Source: Entophlyctis helioformis (lineage: Eukaryota > Chytridiomycota > Chytridiomycetes > Chytridiales > Chytriomycetaceae). Taken from it: 22,065 nucleotides of DNA. Of this stretch, positions 1 to 9,639 are shown one piece after another. A program made the position numbers and the translations under genes. The number at the start of each line of letters is the position of its first letter. The stretch's first letter is position 1. The stretch lies in assembly GCA_025526915.1 (NCBI GenBank), contig JAHLKH010000306.1:1-22065 (forward strand), in the 5' to 3' direction. The notes below the pieces were generated by a model. That model had not been told where the DNA came from. It did not search any database and saw only the letters and a program-made list of their open reading frames with translations.

Positions 1-1442
1 GCGGATCGTCATCGGGAACTGCATTACATATCAACAGCATGGTGGTCAGAAAAGGGTATGGACATAAAATGAACGCATGCAAAGACAACATGTTGGCCAT
101 GCATGCATACCTTCGACGGTGATCTGCCAAGGCCAAAAGGCGAGAAACGGGGGGTAGACGCAAGGGCGGTGCGCGCGACGCGAGCTCTGTGCGGAGTCCA
201 GTCGGCAGCGAGGGCGGGGCTATAAAGGTATGGGTTGTTGACGAAGTTGGGCCGGCCGCGCTCCTTGTGGGAGTCTCGCGGGCAGCGGAGGTGGCATGGG
301 CGGGAGTGGCGGTGGCGGTGGCGGTGGCGGTGGCGTGGCGGTGGCGGTGGCTAAAGGGGCAACACGCGGCTGCTGCTGCTGCGTCTGCTGCTGCTGCGTC
401 TGCTGCTGCTGCGTCTGCTGCTGCTGCGTCTGCTTCGCCCTGCTTCGCCTGCTGCCGTGCGCGTTCATCTGCATATACAGCTTCTTTCATAGCCTCGAAG
501 AGCTCGGCCTCAGCTCTACGAGCGAGTCGGACAGAGATGGGTACATCCGGAATGTATCGGTCCTTGTAGACAATGCGCTCGGCCGCGCTCGATGTAGGAG
601 TGCCGCGGGCACCGTAGGGTCTGTTATGAGGGTAGAAGCTATCGTCGTAAATACGCTTGGCCGGGCTCCTTGTGGGAGTGCCGCGGGCAGCGTAGGGTCT
701 TTCAGCAGAGTATAGGCCGTTGCCGTAAGTGCGCTTGGCCGCGCTCCATTTAGGAGTGCCGCGGGCACCGTAGGGTCTGTTATGAGGGTAGAAGCTATCG
801 TCGTAAATGCGCTTGGCGGGCTCCTTGTGGGAGTCTCGCGGGCAGCGGAGGTGGCAGGGGCCGGAGTGGCGACAGAGGTGGCAGCGGGGGGCAGCGGGGG
901 CAGCGGTGCGGGCAGTGGTGAGGGCAGCCAGCGCGTCTGTCCGCGTGCGCTTGGGGGTGACTCGAATATCTTCCTCCTCGCGCACCTTACGCTTGGCCTC
1001 GATCATCGTGGGAGTTTCGTGGGCAGCGAGGGTGGCAGGGGCGGGAGTGACGGCAGCGGTGGCGACAGAGATGGCATCGGTGGCAGCAACGGCAGCCGTG
1101 GCAGCGATGACGGCGGTTTGGCAGGGGTAGCGACGGCAGCGACGGAAGCGGTTCCAGCAGAGGCAGCGGCAGCGGCGGGGCGATAGGAGCAGCCGGCGCG
1201 CCTGTCGCGTGCGTTTTGCGGGCGTCTTGCTTGTCATCGTCACCATCATCTGGCCTGCGCTTGGCCGCAGCTCTTTTCAGAGGCATGCAGGCAGCGGCGG
1301 CAGTGGTGGCAGTGGTGGCAGCGGGGGCAGCGGGGGCAGCGGGGGCGGGCTTGCGCTGGGCGATGGTGCTTGCCCGGAGCATGCGGGTAGGGGCGGCAGC
1401 AGCAGCTGCAAGCCGGCGGGTCTGGCTGCGGGTTGCAACCAT
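1..1442 (-). CDS. Repeat-rich, probably nuclear protein of unknown function (3' end at or beyond the window edge)
   Basis: I do not recognise this protein. A plausible start at 1442 reads MVATRSQTRRL, followed by Ala/Thr/Pro-rich sequence and basic stretches resembling nuclear localisation signals (KRAAAKRRPDDGDDD; then EAKRKVREEEDIRVTPKR near 1000). One frame is open from about 1119 to the left edge. It carries 26-residue repeats built on GTPTRSPAKRIYDD, a charged helix-like stretch (ELFEAMKEAVYADERARQQ, around 440-500) and four DAAAA repeats. S/T-P next to basic residues looks like CDK sites (inference). Three frame changes in Ala/Pro-rich DNA, near 1180, 1115 and 816-900, are not at splice sites and suggest indels. 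Near the 3' end a donor at 110 and an acceptor at 19 define a 92-nt intron. Depending on the frame used, the protein either stops at 9-11 or continues past the window (residues VPDDDP). The exon structure is therefore provisional. Confidence 0.45.
19..110 (-). other. Intron resembling the cyclin intron at 6679-6785 (introner-like copy 1)
   Basis: On the minus strand this runs from the donor GTATGC (110 downward) to the acceptor aatgcag (ending at 19), 92 nt. Most of its length aligns with the cyclin E intron at 6679-6785: shared blocks include gtatgca at the donor, then catg.tgtc, gcgttc, ttctga, atgctgt and gat, in the same order and spacing. By hand count about three quarters of some 80 positions match, and many of the differences are transitions. 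The flanking exons are not obviously related. Confidence 0.6.
303..352. repeat. GGTGGC-type hexamer repeat
   Basis: Alternating ggtggc/ggtggcg hexamers form a low-complexity tract inside the left-edge reading frame, where they read as alternating Ala-Thr on the minus strand. One unit is offset (gtggcgtggcgg), another possible indel point. Confidence 0.8.
371..430 (-). repeat. 15-bp tandem repeat (four units) encoding DAAAA
   Basis: Four exact copies of the unit tgctgctgctgcgtc on the plus strand. On the minus strand, in the frame of the left-edge protein, each unit encodes Asp followed by four Ala. The unit length is a multiple of three, so copy-number change keeps the frame. Confidence 0.9.
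581..850 (-). repeat. 78-bp tandem repeat encoding a 26-residue protein repeat
   Basis: Three full 78-bp units (581-658, 659-736, 737-814) and a partial fourth (815-850) are visible. Read on the minus strand they encode units such as PYGARGTP, then a short variable segment, then SPAKRIYDDSFYPHNR. The first and third units are nearly identical and the middle one is more diverged. The partial fourth unit lacks one C at about 816 compared with the unit at 659, which breaks the frame there. A further isolated copy of the ARETPTRS core lies at about 255-290. Confidence 0.85.
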
Positions 1443-2283
1443 GCCGCCAGCGATGTTGGAATGGCGGCGAGGAGAGGCAAGAGCCCCGCCTTGATAAAGG
1501 GAGCGGGGTGGCTCGTGTGTCGGTGCGTGCGACACACGCGGATGGCGCCGCTGGATGGCTCCGCTCGGCTTATGTTATCAAGCCTGCTCCGGCGCGTGCT
1601 GGGCGTGCTGGGCGTGCTGTTGATGCGCATCTGGATCTGCAGTCCGTTTTGCGACTCGCCGCAAGTGCCATCCAGATGAGAAGACAAAAGGGCCACCGAG
1701 ACGGGCCACCGAGACGGGCCGCCCAGATGAGAAGACGAGGGGTGGCGGCTGTGCGTGGCTCGTGTTGGTGCTCGTGTTGGTGCTGGCTGCGTGCCGTGCT
1801 ACCGTCGTGCCGTGCTTCCGTCGTGCCGTGCTACCGTTGTGCCGTGCTACCGTTGTGCTTCCGTCTTGCTTCGTGATCTGGCTTGGATCTCAGGCGCAGG
1901 CAACGACGTGCAGCAGAAACGACGTGCAGCAGCCATCGATAGCGTGCCCAGGCCAAGGGAAGCAGGGCAGCAGCCAGCGGGGTCTCGAGGCCACTGCCCT
2001 GCTCGCCTTGAGCTCGCCCGGGTGCGCGGGCCGCGGTCTTGCTCGGTGCCCAGGTGAGCGAGTCGAGCCGGCTTGGCCTGTGTGGCCCAGTGCCGGTTTC
2101 GCAGACAACGGGGCGGCTGCTGGCGGATCGGCCCGTGAGACGCACAGAGGGCCGCTGGTCCGTCCGTCGCATGCTCGCATGCTTGCGTGTGTGCGCGGGT
2201 TGTGCGCGAGCTGTGAGCGGGTTGTGCGTGCACGGGCCGTCCCCATGCACCTGCACAGCAGGCTGGCCAGCGAGCGTCGTCAT

Positions 2284-2317
2284 CGTTGTTGTCGTTGTTG
2301 TTGTTGTCGTCGTCGCG
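2284..2317. repeat. GTT/GTC trinucleotide tract
   Basis: A run of gtt and gtc triplets in the gene-poor interval; it generates spurious Thr or Val runs in the open frames across it. Confidence 0.85.
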
Positions 2318-3077
2318 TCCATGCTCTTGTCCTGCGTGCGATACTGACTGGCTCGAGCATGTGCTGCTTGCCAGCGGCTCTGGATGGCAGCCTGGCTCGT
2401 GTGGGCGGCTGTTCACACACTGGCTGTTCACACACTGGCTGTGTGCCACGGCCTGCCACTGACGTCGATCCGCACGCTAACCACGCTCGGCCCACCACTG
2501 ACGCAGGTGCAGCAGGTGCAGCAGGTGCAGACGGTGCAGACCGAAGCGAGCCGCTGAACCCCAAGGCGCGACGTGACGCGACGCGGCTCGCTCGTGCTCG
2601 TGCTCGTGCTTGCTGCTCAAGAGATCCAATGGCTGGGCCGCGTTTGCAGTCGTGATTGCCCCATGGAGCGCACCTGTCTGCCATCGCGGAGCGGGGCAGG
2701 TCTGGGTTGAGATCGGCTGCCATTGCGGATTGCATGGGGCCGCACTCGGTGCTGCCAAAGGGGACTTGCACGGCTGCGAGCCAACGGACCGACTGACCGA
2801 CTGGCCGACTGACTGACCGTCCGGCCAGCCCGCCCGCAGTCGACAGGCCAGAATCGCGCGTTTCGCCGTGGATGTGACCCCCAGGAGTGAGTTTGGTATG
2901 GTCGCAGGTGTCTGGGATGCGACAGGCTGACATGTTGGCAGGCTGACAGGTTGACAGGCCGAAAGAGGGTTACAGAGGCAAGTCGCTGCATGCTCTGGAG
3001 GCATGTGCTGTCAAGGGACGGTCAAGGCGGAGGTGTTGTTTGCGATCCCGATCAGGCAAGCAGACGGACGGCCGAGC

Positions 3078-3123
3078 GGCTGGATGGCTGGATGGCTGGA
3101 TGGCTGGATGGCTGGTGGCTGGG
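3078..3123. repeat. GGCTGGAT octamer tandem repeat
   Basis: Four exact copies of ggctggat (3078-3109) are followed by degenerate ggctggt/ggctggg copies. Confidence 0.9.
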
Positions 3124-3968
3124 TAGCTGGGCATGGTCGCTGCCCATCAAGTTCCAGAGCGGCTGGGTGCACAAGGAGCGAGTGCCGCAGTACAGACTTG
3201 CTTGCGTGGGCAGACGTTGTGGCAGCAGCGGCGGCAGCGGAGGCTGTTTGTTTGTGTTGGTGTGGCTGCAACCAAAGGACGCTGGCGGTATGCATGCACT
3301 CACTTGCCTGTGTGTGGTTGTGTGCTGCACAGACTGCCGCTGGGTCCCTCGCTCTCTCGCTCCATCGCTCTGCCGGCACAGCTGCGGTGCACAGGCGCTG
3401 TGCACAGGTCCTGGTTGCATCTGAGCCTTGCGCCGTATTGCTGCTGCGGCTGGTTTCTGTCGCGCAAGCCAAGATCGCATCGAATGCCGGTGGATGTTTT
3501 GTGGATGTCAAGTGGATGTCGGTGGATGTCGGTGGATCGCATCTGGCTGGCCGCTTGCTGTTCTCCTGCATGCCCTCTGCCGACGATGGCCGGAGAGAGG
3601 GATGGTTGGAGCGGCAGATGAATGAACAAACGAACGGTCGAATGCCAAGCAGCAGCAGGTACATTGCCCATCGCTGGCACGGAGCAAGCTGCCCAATACC
3701 ACCAGAGATACAACGCATTGGGACGGAAGCCATGCACCGTGCAGACATGGTCAGGCTCTTAGATGCAGCATGACAATATCTCGCGGGTCGTTGCCTGCGT
3801 TGTTGATTGGCGGTGTGGAGAACTCCATGATGCCGCACTTGTTGACACCAACACGCCATCTGCCACTGGCCTGTCCATACCGCGTTGGCTTGCACCGCGT
3901 CTGCCAATGCTGCATGCGGCCTTGTGCGGATCGTCCCATGGCCGTCAGACATTGATTTGCAGTTGTCA

Positions 3969-4940
3969 TGGCGAGGCACGGCCTGCACATGCCGAGAGCA
4001 GGAAATCGTGAGTGTATCGACAGCAGTTGTTCCCCCGCCACGCAGAGATCCGGGCGAGTATGCGTCGTCGCTTACAAAGGCATTCCCACTGCGGCAGCGT
4101 ACTCAAAGACTGTCCCGTGAGGCTTCGGCTCCAGACGCTTGACCAAGACCAGCGACGATTCGTACGGCAGAGAGACAGGGGACGAGCCAGTCATGCCAAA
4201 CCCTTCAATCATCTCTTCCTGTTACGACGGCTAGCACACACACAGCTTGTTTGCGTGCCGGCTCCGAGTGATTGTGGCGCCCCCCAATAATAGCTCAGCT
4301 CGCCCATATCCGGCATCTCAGATCCGGCATCTCAACCCGACCAGCCAGCTCCGCCTGGACTTGCTGGACGTCCGAGAGCCGAGGCACCATGATCCGACGG
4401 TCGTCCACGAAGGCAACCACGTTCATGTGCTGACCGTCTGTCGACCACGCGAGAGAAGATGATGCACCGCTCGCTGCGCAACTTCCTGAAACCCAGAATA
4501 AGAAGAGCGTCCACCGACGTGTTGTACCAAGGCAGAGGTGACTGGCTCAGGCCGTAGAGAGCGCGCAGCAGACACCAGACGCGGCCATCCTGCTATGGCA
4601 GACCAGGAAGGAGCGCCAAATACGCCTCCTCCTGCATGGGAGCACTCAGGAACGCCGTCTTGACATCCATCTGGTGGACCTCCCAGCCACGAGTCGCTGC
4701 AATGGAGAGCATCCTATGCATGTCGGGCATGGAAACGACGGACGCGTGCGTCTCAACAATCCTGGTCTGCATGAAACTGCGGGCAAAACCAAGGCACGCC
4801 TTGAAGGTCGCCAGCCAGCCGTCCTTGCCCGGCTTGACCGAGAACACCCACTTGACGCCGATAATCCTGTGCCCTGACGGCCGAGAGACATGACGAAACA
4901 CGCCCTTGGCCATTGAGCGAGTGCCAAGGTTCTGCGGTCA
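3969..4940 (-). mobile_element. Decayed Ty1/copia retrotransposon polymerase fragment (reverse transcriptase region)
   Basis: Read on the minus strand, pieces of a copia-type reverse transcriptase appear in the expected order but in different frames. They are VKWVFSVKPGKDG (about 4810-4856), QMDVKTAFLSAPMQEE (about 4627-4674), LYGLSQSPLPWY (4524-4559), the catalytic-motif relic VAFVDD in place of YVDD (about 4400-4420), DMGELSYYWG (4281-4310), EYAAAVGM (about 4080-4103) and TRPDL with SRFP (about 3990-4060). Frameshifts between the blocks and a stop after the EYAAAVGM block show that it is dead. No flanking LTRs or target-site duplication were found. A weak hint of an integrase tail (LGYAEYIYPV) lies at about 5150-5190. 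The copy lies in the same orientation as the cyclin gene and about 500 bp beyond its stop codon. Confidence 0.85.
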
Positions 4941-5429
4941 AGACGCCCAAGGCTTTGGTTACTCAGCGAACCTGGCTAGTACGCAGAAGAAGACAGGCAT
5001 CAGCGCAAGTGGCTCGGCGTGTCGCGAGAGAAGAAGCGTGTGGGGAAACGGAGACATCGGCGCGGAACGCGACATTGCACTTGAACTGCTGGTTGTTGCG
5101 CTTTGATTGGCAGCCAAGTTGCGGTCCCTTTGACACATCTGTCTCGCTTCTCAAACACGCACTGGGTAGATATATTCGGCGTAGCCAAGAGTGCATCTCA
5201 CAAGAGAATCGGCGATGGGAAAGGAGGGGAGGGGGTAAGTGAGCCAAAGATGGGCGGAATGCGAAGAGAATGGTGCTGGAAAAAAGAGATGGGTCAGGAG
5301 AGGAGAGGGCGATGTAGACGTGCAGAATATGGAGAGAAGAATGAAAGGAAGTGTCAAGTGGAACTGCATCGACGAGCGCATGAGAGGACTGTGGATCCCA
5401 AATGTGCAGAGTGTGCAGTCTTGTTTTGC

Positions 5430-8400
5430 TTATCCTTTGCCAAAGTCGTCTTGTTCGTCACCCTGCAAGTCTTCTGCGTCGACCTCAAATGGATTGACTT
5501 GGCTGTACAGAATGTTGGTAGGGTCAAGCCCAAGGACGCGCTGCTGGTCGGCCATCGCAGCCAGACGCGCTTCGACGAGCTCGGTGATACGGGAGATGCT
5601 GAATCCGTCCATGAACTCGAGACACTCTGCCAACTCGACCAAGGTGAATCCAGTAACCAGCTCAACGTCGACCGAGATGCTCGGATAGTCTGTTGAATGT
5701 GTGCACATCACGGTCAGCCACAGCAACAGTCAAAGAAGAGCCTGCATGAACACGAGCAGGCAAGGTCGGTGAGGGTGGGACATACCAAACAAAGATTCAC
5801 GGGACATGACCGCGCGGTAGAATGCGCAAGAGGCCAGCTGGCTGTTCGAAAACTTGAGCGACTCGACCTCGCAGACCGCGTGATCAAGGAGCGACGCCGC
5901 CTGTGAAAAGAACTCCGCGTCGACATGCTGGCGCCCGTTCATGTCAAAGTCGACAAACTCAACGCCACGCCTGCAGGCAGTGAGCATCCTGTGCCGCTCG
6001 AAGCATCCCCACAGAGTATCAATCGTCGAAGGAATGAGCACATCCCAATCAAAAATCTGATAGATGTGTCATGAAATGTCAGCGACTGACGATACAGAGC
6101 AACACTCAAGTGATCAAACGGCAGCAGAACAAAGCAGGGGATGGCTTACAGTCATGAGCTTGACTTCGATCTCAATGTACTGCTTGGAGATATCTGCCAG
6201 CTTCTTTGGTCGGTCTTCAGCGGTCTTGTTTTCGTCGTCTTGGAGGGCAAACTCAACCAAGTTTGACAGACTAGGCGCACTGATTGTTTCCTGTGCATAG
6301 CAGCAATACATCAGCACTGAACTGAACGAATATGGACAAGCAGACGGCCAAGGATGATGGGCACCAAGTTCCTACCTCAATCTTTGCAGCGACAAACAAG
6401 CACGATATTGCCAACAGCTGAAATGTCGCCAGCGTCACTTCGTGAGATAGATACGCCATGTACGCATCCAAGTAGTTGACTCCCATGTGGAACGTCTTGC
6501 GCTGAAGCCTGTGCTCGTCCGACACTTCGCACATCCAGTTTGTGACAGCTTGGCGGACATCTGCATTGATCTCGCCGCAATATACCTCCCGGTCTCGATA
6601 CTCTGAAAAGTTATGCTCGCGGCTGATATCCAGCTCCCATGTGGCAAGGAACTGCTGTACAAGGAAGCGGGGATCGCCCTATGGTAGTTGGATTGAGCCG
6701 CAAATCGACAGCATGATGATCAGAACAGGATACATGGATACAAAAGAACGCGTGCATGGACAGCATGCTTGTCAAGCGTGCATACCTGCGACCAAGCCTT
6801 GAGCTTCTCTGCCATCTTGCCTGTGTGGGCCAATTCGGCTGTGACCTTTTCCATAACGGAAAAAACTGGCGTGTGCTGGCTTGTTGGCGTGCTGACGCGG
6901 CAGCGTGTATCCGTCTTGAAGGTTGTTGCTGAGCCATGATCGACCAAAAGCCCAGACGGGAGCTCTAGATTTTCCTCCTCAGCCTCCAGGTTCAAGGAAG
7001 GTGTTCCTGCAATGCGACTGTCGCCTCGAGTCATCTGATCTGCAGCCTTGCTCAAAGGATAGTCGATGCATGTTTCTGCCAGCTTGCCAAGGTAGGCGTC
7101 GTCGTCGGTTTGAGCAAAAGGCTTGGATCTGGGATGATCAGGCTCACAGTCCATGTCATCGGCTGACGGATGAGTGGAATATACGTTTGTCGCATAAAAG
7201 CCATCATGGTGCAGGTTAAGCACATGTCGTTTGCATCTGCAAATGCACGCAAGGGGAACGATGCACTTACGACTCCGGGGCCGCTTCTTTGTCTCTTCGA
7301 TGGCTGTCTTGGTCGTGTCGGGTGTTGGATAGTGGCCGAGAGCCTTGAGGACACAGTTGTTCGATTCAGGGCATGGCATGCGAACGGGTCTGGTGTCAGC
7401 AGCAAGGAGGGCATTGAAAGCAGTAGAGAGATGCAACAAGTGTGCGTACATGCGCTGTCGCAGAGATTGCCAAAGGCCGCTTGAGCACACCATTGTTGTC
7501 ATCCAAGCCGCTGCTGGGCGAGTGTCGTTCAAGAGAGCGAGTTAGACACGAGTCTGGTGGCACAGCAACGGCACAAGATAGGCAGAGTGGCGACTGGAGA
7601 AGACGAGACGGAGCACAGGAACACAGGAGCACGGCAGCACAGGGCAGCAGTGTGGCGGCCAGCTTACCCTGCGGCCATGGTGGCAGTCGGCAAGGTTGTC
7701 TGGACGGAAAACTCCGCTTGGCTGCAGGCGTTGGAGTATCCGGACAGCCTGCGAGCTCGACGCTGTTTCGGCGAGAAGGGAGTGGCAACGGGCCTGCTGC
7801 TGTGCTGGGCGGCGGTGTTGGGCTCGGACAGGCTGATAAGGCCAAGAGAGAGAAGTGGGGTGGAACGAGCCGTTGCCGTAGCCATGTTGGCCGCCAGAGT
7901 CGTCGTCGCCGTTGCAGTCGCAGTCGCAGTCAGACCGGCGGCCGCCACCGTTGCGTCGGCCGTGGTTTGGAACTCTGCGACAGATCTCGCCACCGTCTCT
8001 TCTGGAGCCACGGGTTCGGCAACGCCCGAAGGGATGAAGGATGCGGTGCAAGACGAGATGCAAGATGTGGTGCAGGATGTGGTGCAAGACGAGGTGCAAG
8101 ATGTGGTGCAGGATGTGGTGCAGGATGTGGTGCAAGATGTGGTGCAGCAGGGACAAGGCATTGGAGAGTCAGCCAAGGGCCAGCCACAGGCATGGGAGAT
8201 GGCCAGCGGCAGTGCAAGCCGTCAGAGCAGCAGCGCAGGGCAGCAGTGCACAGGACAAGGCATGCGTATGCAGACAACGAACCCTGGCAGGAGGATCGCA
8301 TGGCCGTGTCTGGGTCCGTGTCTGCTGGAGGGCACGCAGGGTGCTGCGACGAGCAGGCGTCGGCAGGGATCGCGCTCGCGTCGGGAGCAGGCGTCTGGGC

Positions 8401-8882
8401 GGGCGTGGGAGCCAGACGCTCGGGAGCAAGGGGGGCAGAGCAGCCACGGTGGCTCGCGCCGGTCTCGCGATAGGCAGCAAGGTGGCCGTCGGGGCTGTTG
8501 GGGCCGTCGGGGTCGCGGGCGGGCGGCTGGTTCAGCAGCAGCGGCTGCGTGGCTGCTGGCTCGGGCGGGGGCGACGTCTGCTGCAGCGGCGGCTTGAGCT
8601 GCAGACGCTTGGACGGGCCGCCGTGCGGCACGAGGGCGGCTCTGCCGAGCACCGAGCACGAAGCCACGGGCGTGAATGCGCTGCTGGGCATGCGGTGGTT
8701 GTCGTCTGAGAGCAGGAGGCCGCTGTGCTGCTGCGGCATGGCCGTGGTGCGCGTGCTGCGGGGGGCCGTCTGCTCAGCAGGAGGCCGGGCAGCAGGGGCA
8801 GGGGCAGGGGCAGGGGCAGACGGAGAGGCGGCGGCAGGGGCGACGGTCGCAGGCTTGAACGTGGCCGCTCTGCTGCTCGTGG

Positions 8883-8916
<34 letters not shown>

Positions 8917-9507
8917 GCTTCTTCGTGTGCTGGGAACTGTCGTGGTGGCTGAGCGCGTGTCTGTCGAGTTCGGACACGCGCAGCGCAGATCTGGGCTGCA
9001 GACGTCCGACTGGCCCGGCTGCTGGCTTGGCTGCTGGCTTGGCTGGCCTGGCTGCTGGCTCTGCGCAACGAGACAAGCAGGCGCACGAGCGCTGGTGCCG
9101 CAGATGTGGTGGTGGTTGCTGCCGGCAGCACTGCTGGCGTCGGTGTGCACGAGCGCCTTGTTATGCTCCCGCAGCGGCAGGGCAGGCGGCGGACGAGGCC
9201 ACAGAGCAGCGCCGCTCGAGTCGTTCTCGCCATCAAACGATGCGCTGGCTCTGTGCGCAGCAACACACGATGCAACCGACTCGCTCTGCGCACACGCGGC
9301 GGGGCTCGCTGGCTGCATCGTCTGCGGCAGAGACCTGGCAGACTGCGCGCCAATGGCTGCTTTGGCCGGCCGTGCCGCCTTGGCAGGCTCGGACGCATGC
9401 ACGGGCACGTCGAGGCCACGGCCACTGCCCGTGTTGGCCGTGGCGGCCGTGGCGGCGTTGGCGTTCCCTGTCTTGCTCTGTCTGGGCAGTGTCGGCTGTG
9501 TTGTCAT
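5430..9507 (-). CDS. Cyclin E-like G1/S cyclin with long disordered N-terminus
   Basis: The product is expected to activate a CDK at the G1/S transition. The minus-strand model has nine exons: 9507-8283, 8001-7668, 7513-7450, 7343-7271, 7162-6786, 6678-6376, 6290-6150, 6056-5786 and 5689-5430. All phases agree, giving 1015 residues. The cyclin box starts near residue 692 (GDPRFLVQQF) and includes AVTNWMCEVSDEHRLQRKTFH and LLAISCLFVAAKIEE. The second fold has EFFSQAASLLDHAVCEVESLKF, which resembles animal cyclin E. Residues 1-690 are low-complexity Ser/Pro/Gln/Ala sequence with a ten-Ser run and CDK-type sites such as KRPRSPDD. The fourth exon boundary is the weakest, because the nearer acceptor (7389) would break the frame. 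The first exon is supported only by phase and splice signals; a shorter start at 7885 is possible. The start lies about 130 bp from DGAT2, implying a shared promoter region. Confidence 0.82.
6679..6785 (-). other. Cyclin E intron resembling the intron at 19-110 (introner-like copy 2)
   Basis: The intron is 107 nt from the donor GTATGC (6785) to the acceptor accatag (6679), between the codons for AWSQ and GDPRF. About its first 80 nt align with the intron at 19-110 of a different gene; the 3' quarter diverges. The intron lies immediately before the cyclin box. Confidence 0.7.
8041..8148. repeat. 12-bp minisatellite inside a cyclin gene intron
   Basis: Nine consecutive 12-bp units of the type atgtggtgcagg/atgtggtgcaag, with acgaggtgcaag variants. 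They lie inside the 281-nt intron 8002-8282 of the cyclin model, by far the longest intron of that gene. Because the unit is a multiple of three without a stop, it also gives long but meaningless open frames on both strands. Confidence 0.9.
8883..8913 (-). repeat. CTG/CAG trinucleotide run encoding poly-Ser
   Basis: About ten uninterrupted triplets. In the cyclin exon 1 frame the minus strand reads AGC, giving a ten-serine run at about residues 198-208; in another frame it would read poly-Gln. Confidence 0.85.
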
Positions 9508-9639
9508 GCTGACAATGCGTCTATCTGTGAGTGGCCTGCGAATTGCCTGCGAGCTGTCTGAGCGACCGTTGGATTGGCAGGATGGATCTGTGGGATGCGA
9601 TGTTTGGCAGCGCTGCGGCCCTTCAATGATGGATCGGAG

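Larger units (their letters stand above)
1443..3968. other. Gene-poor, low-complexity interval
   Basis: No reading frame here shows a recognisable domain, a conserved motif or a coherent intron-exon structure. Long open frames occur on both strands at once, as expected of GC-rich simple sequence. The DNA is full of short tandem repeats: ccgtgctaccgtcgtg-like units at 1790-1870, GTT/GTC triplets at 2284-2317, a duplicated ggctgttcacacact at 2408-2437, cagcaggtg-like 9-mers at 2505-2535, gactgaccgactggcc-like units at 2788-2818, the octamer at 3078-3123 and gtggatgtc units at 3487-3535. The 5' flank and promoter of the left-edge gene should lie just right of 1442, and the downstream end of the copia remnant may extend below 3968. 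Confidence 0.6.

Noticed and set aside
371..850. CRISPR-like array
   Set aside because: The repeats are contiguous tandem units without unique spacers and encode a repetitive protein; the DNA is eukaryotic.
1762..2655. A 297-codon plus-strand open frame rich in Cys, Arg and Val
   Set aside because: Its composition follows the tandem repeats; it has no motif and competes with open frames on the other strand.
3011..3988. A 325-codon minus-strand open frame, overlapping a 256-codon plus-strand frame at 3003-3773
   Set aside because: Both strands are open over the same low-complexity DNA, neither shows a domain or motif, and the right end overlaps the copia relic. Chance open frames in GC-rich repeats are the simplest reading.
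7163..7270. A shorter 34-nt intron ending at the first cag after the donor at 7270
   Set aside because: It is too short and shifts the frame; the 108-nt form keeps it and creates the sensible KRPRSPDD junction.
7390..7449. A 60-nt version of the third cyclin intron (acceptor at 7390-7391)
   Set aside because: Its length breaks the frame relative to the upstream exon; the 106-nt version (7344-7449) keeps phase 0, although its acceptor context is weaker.
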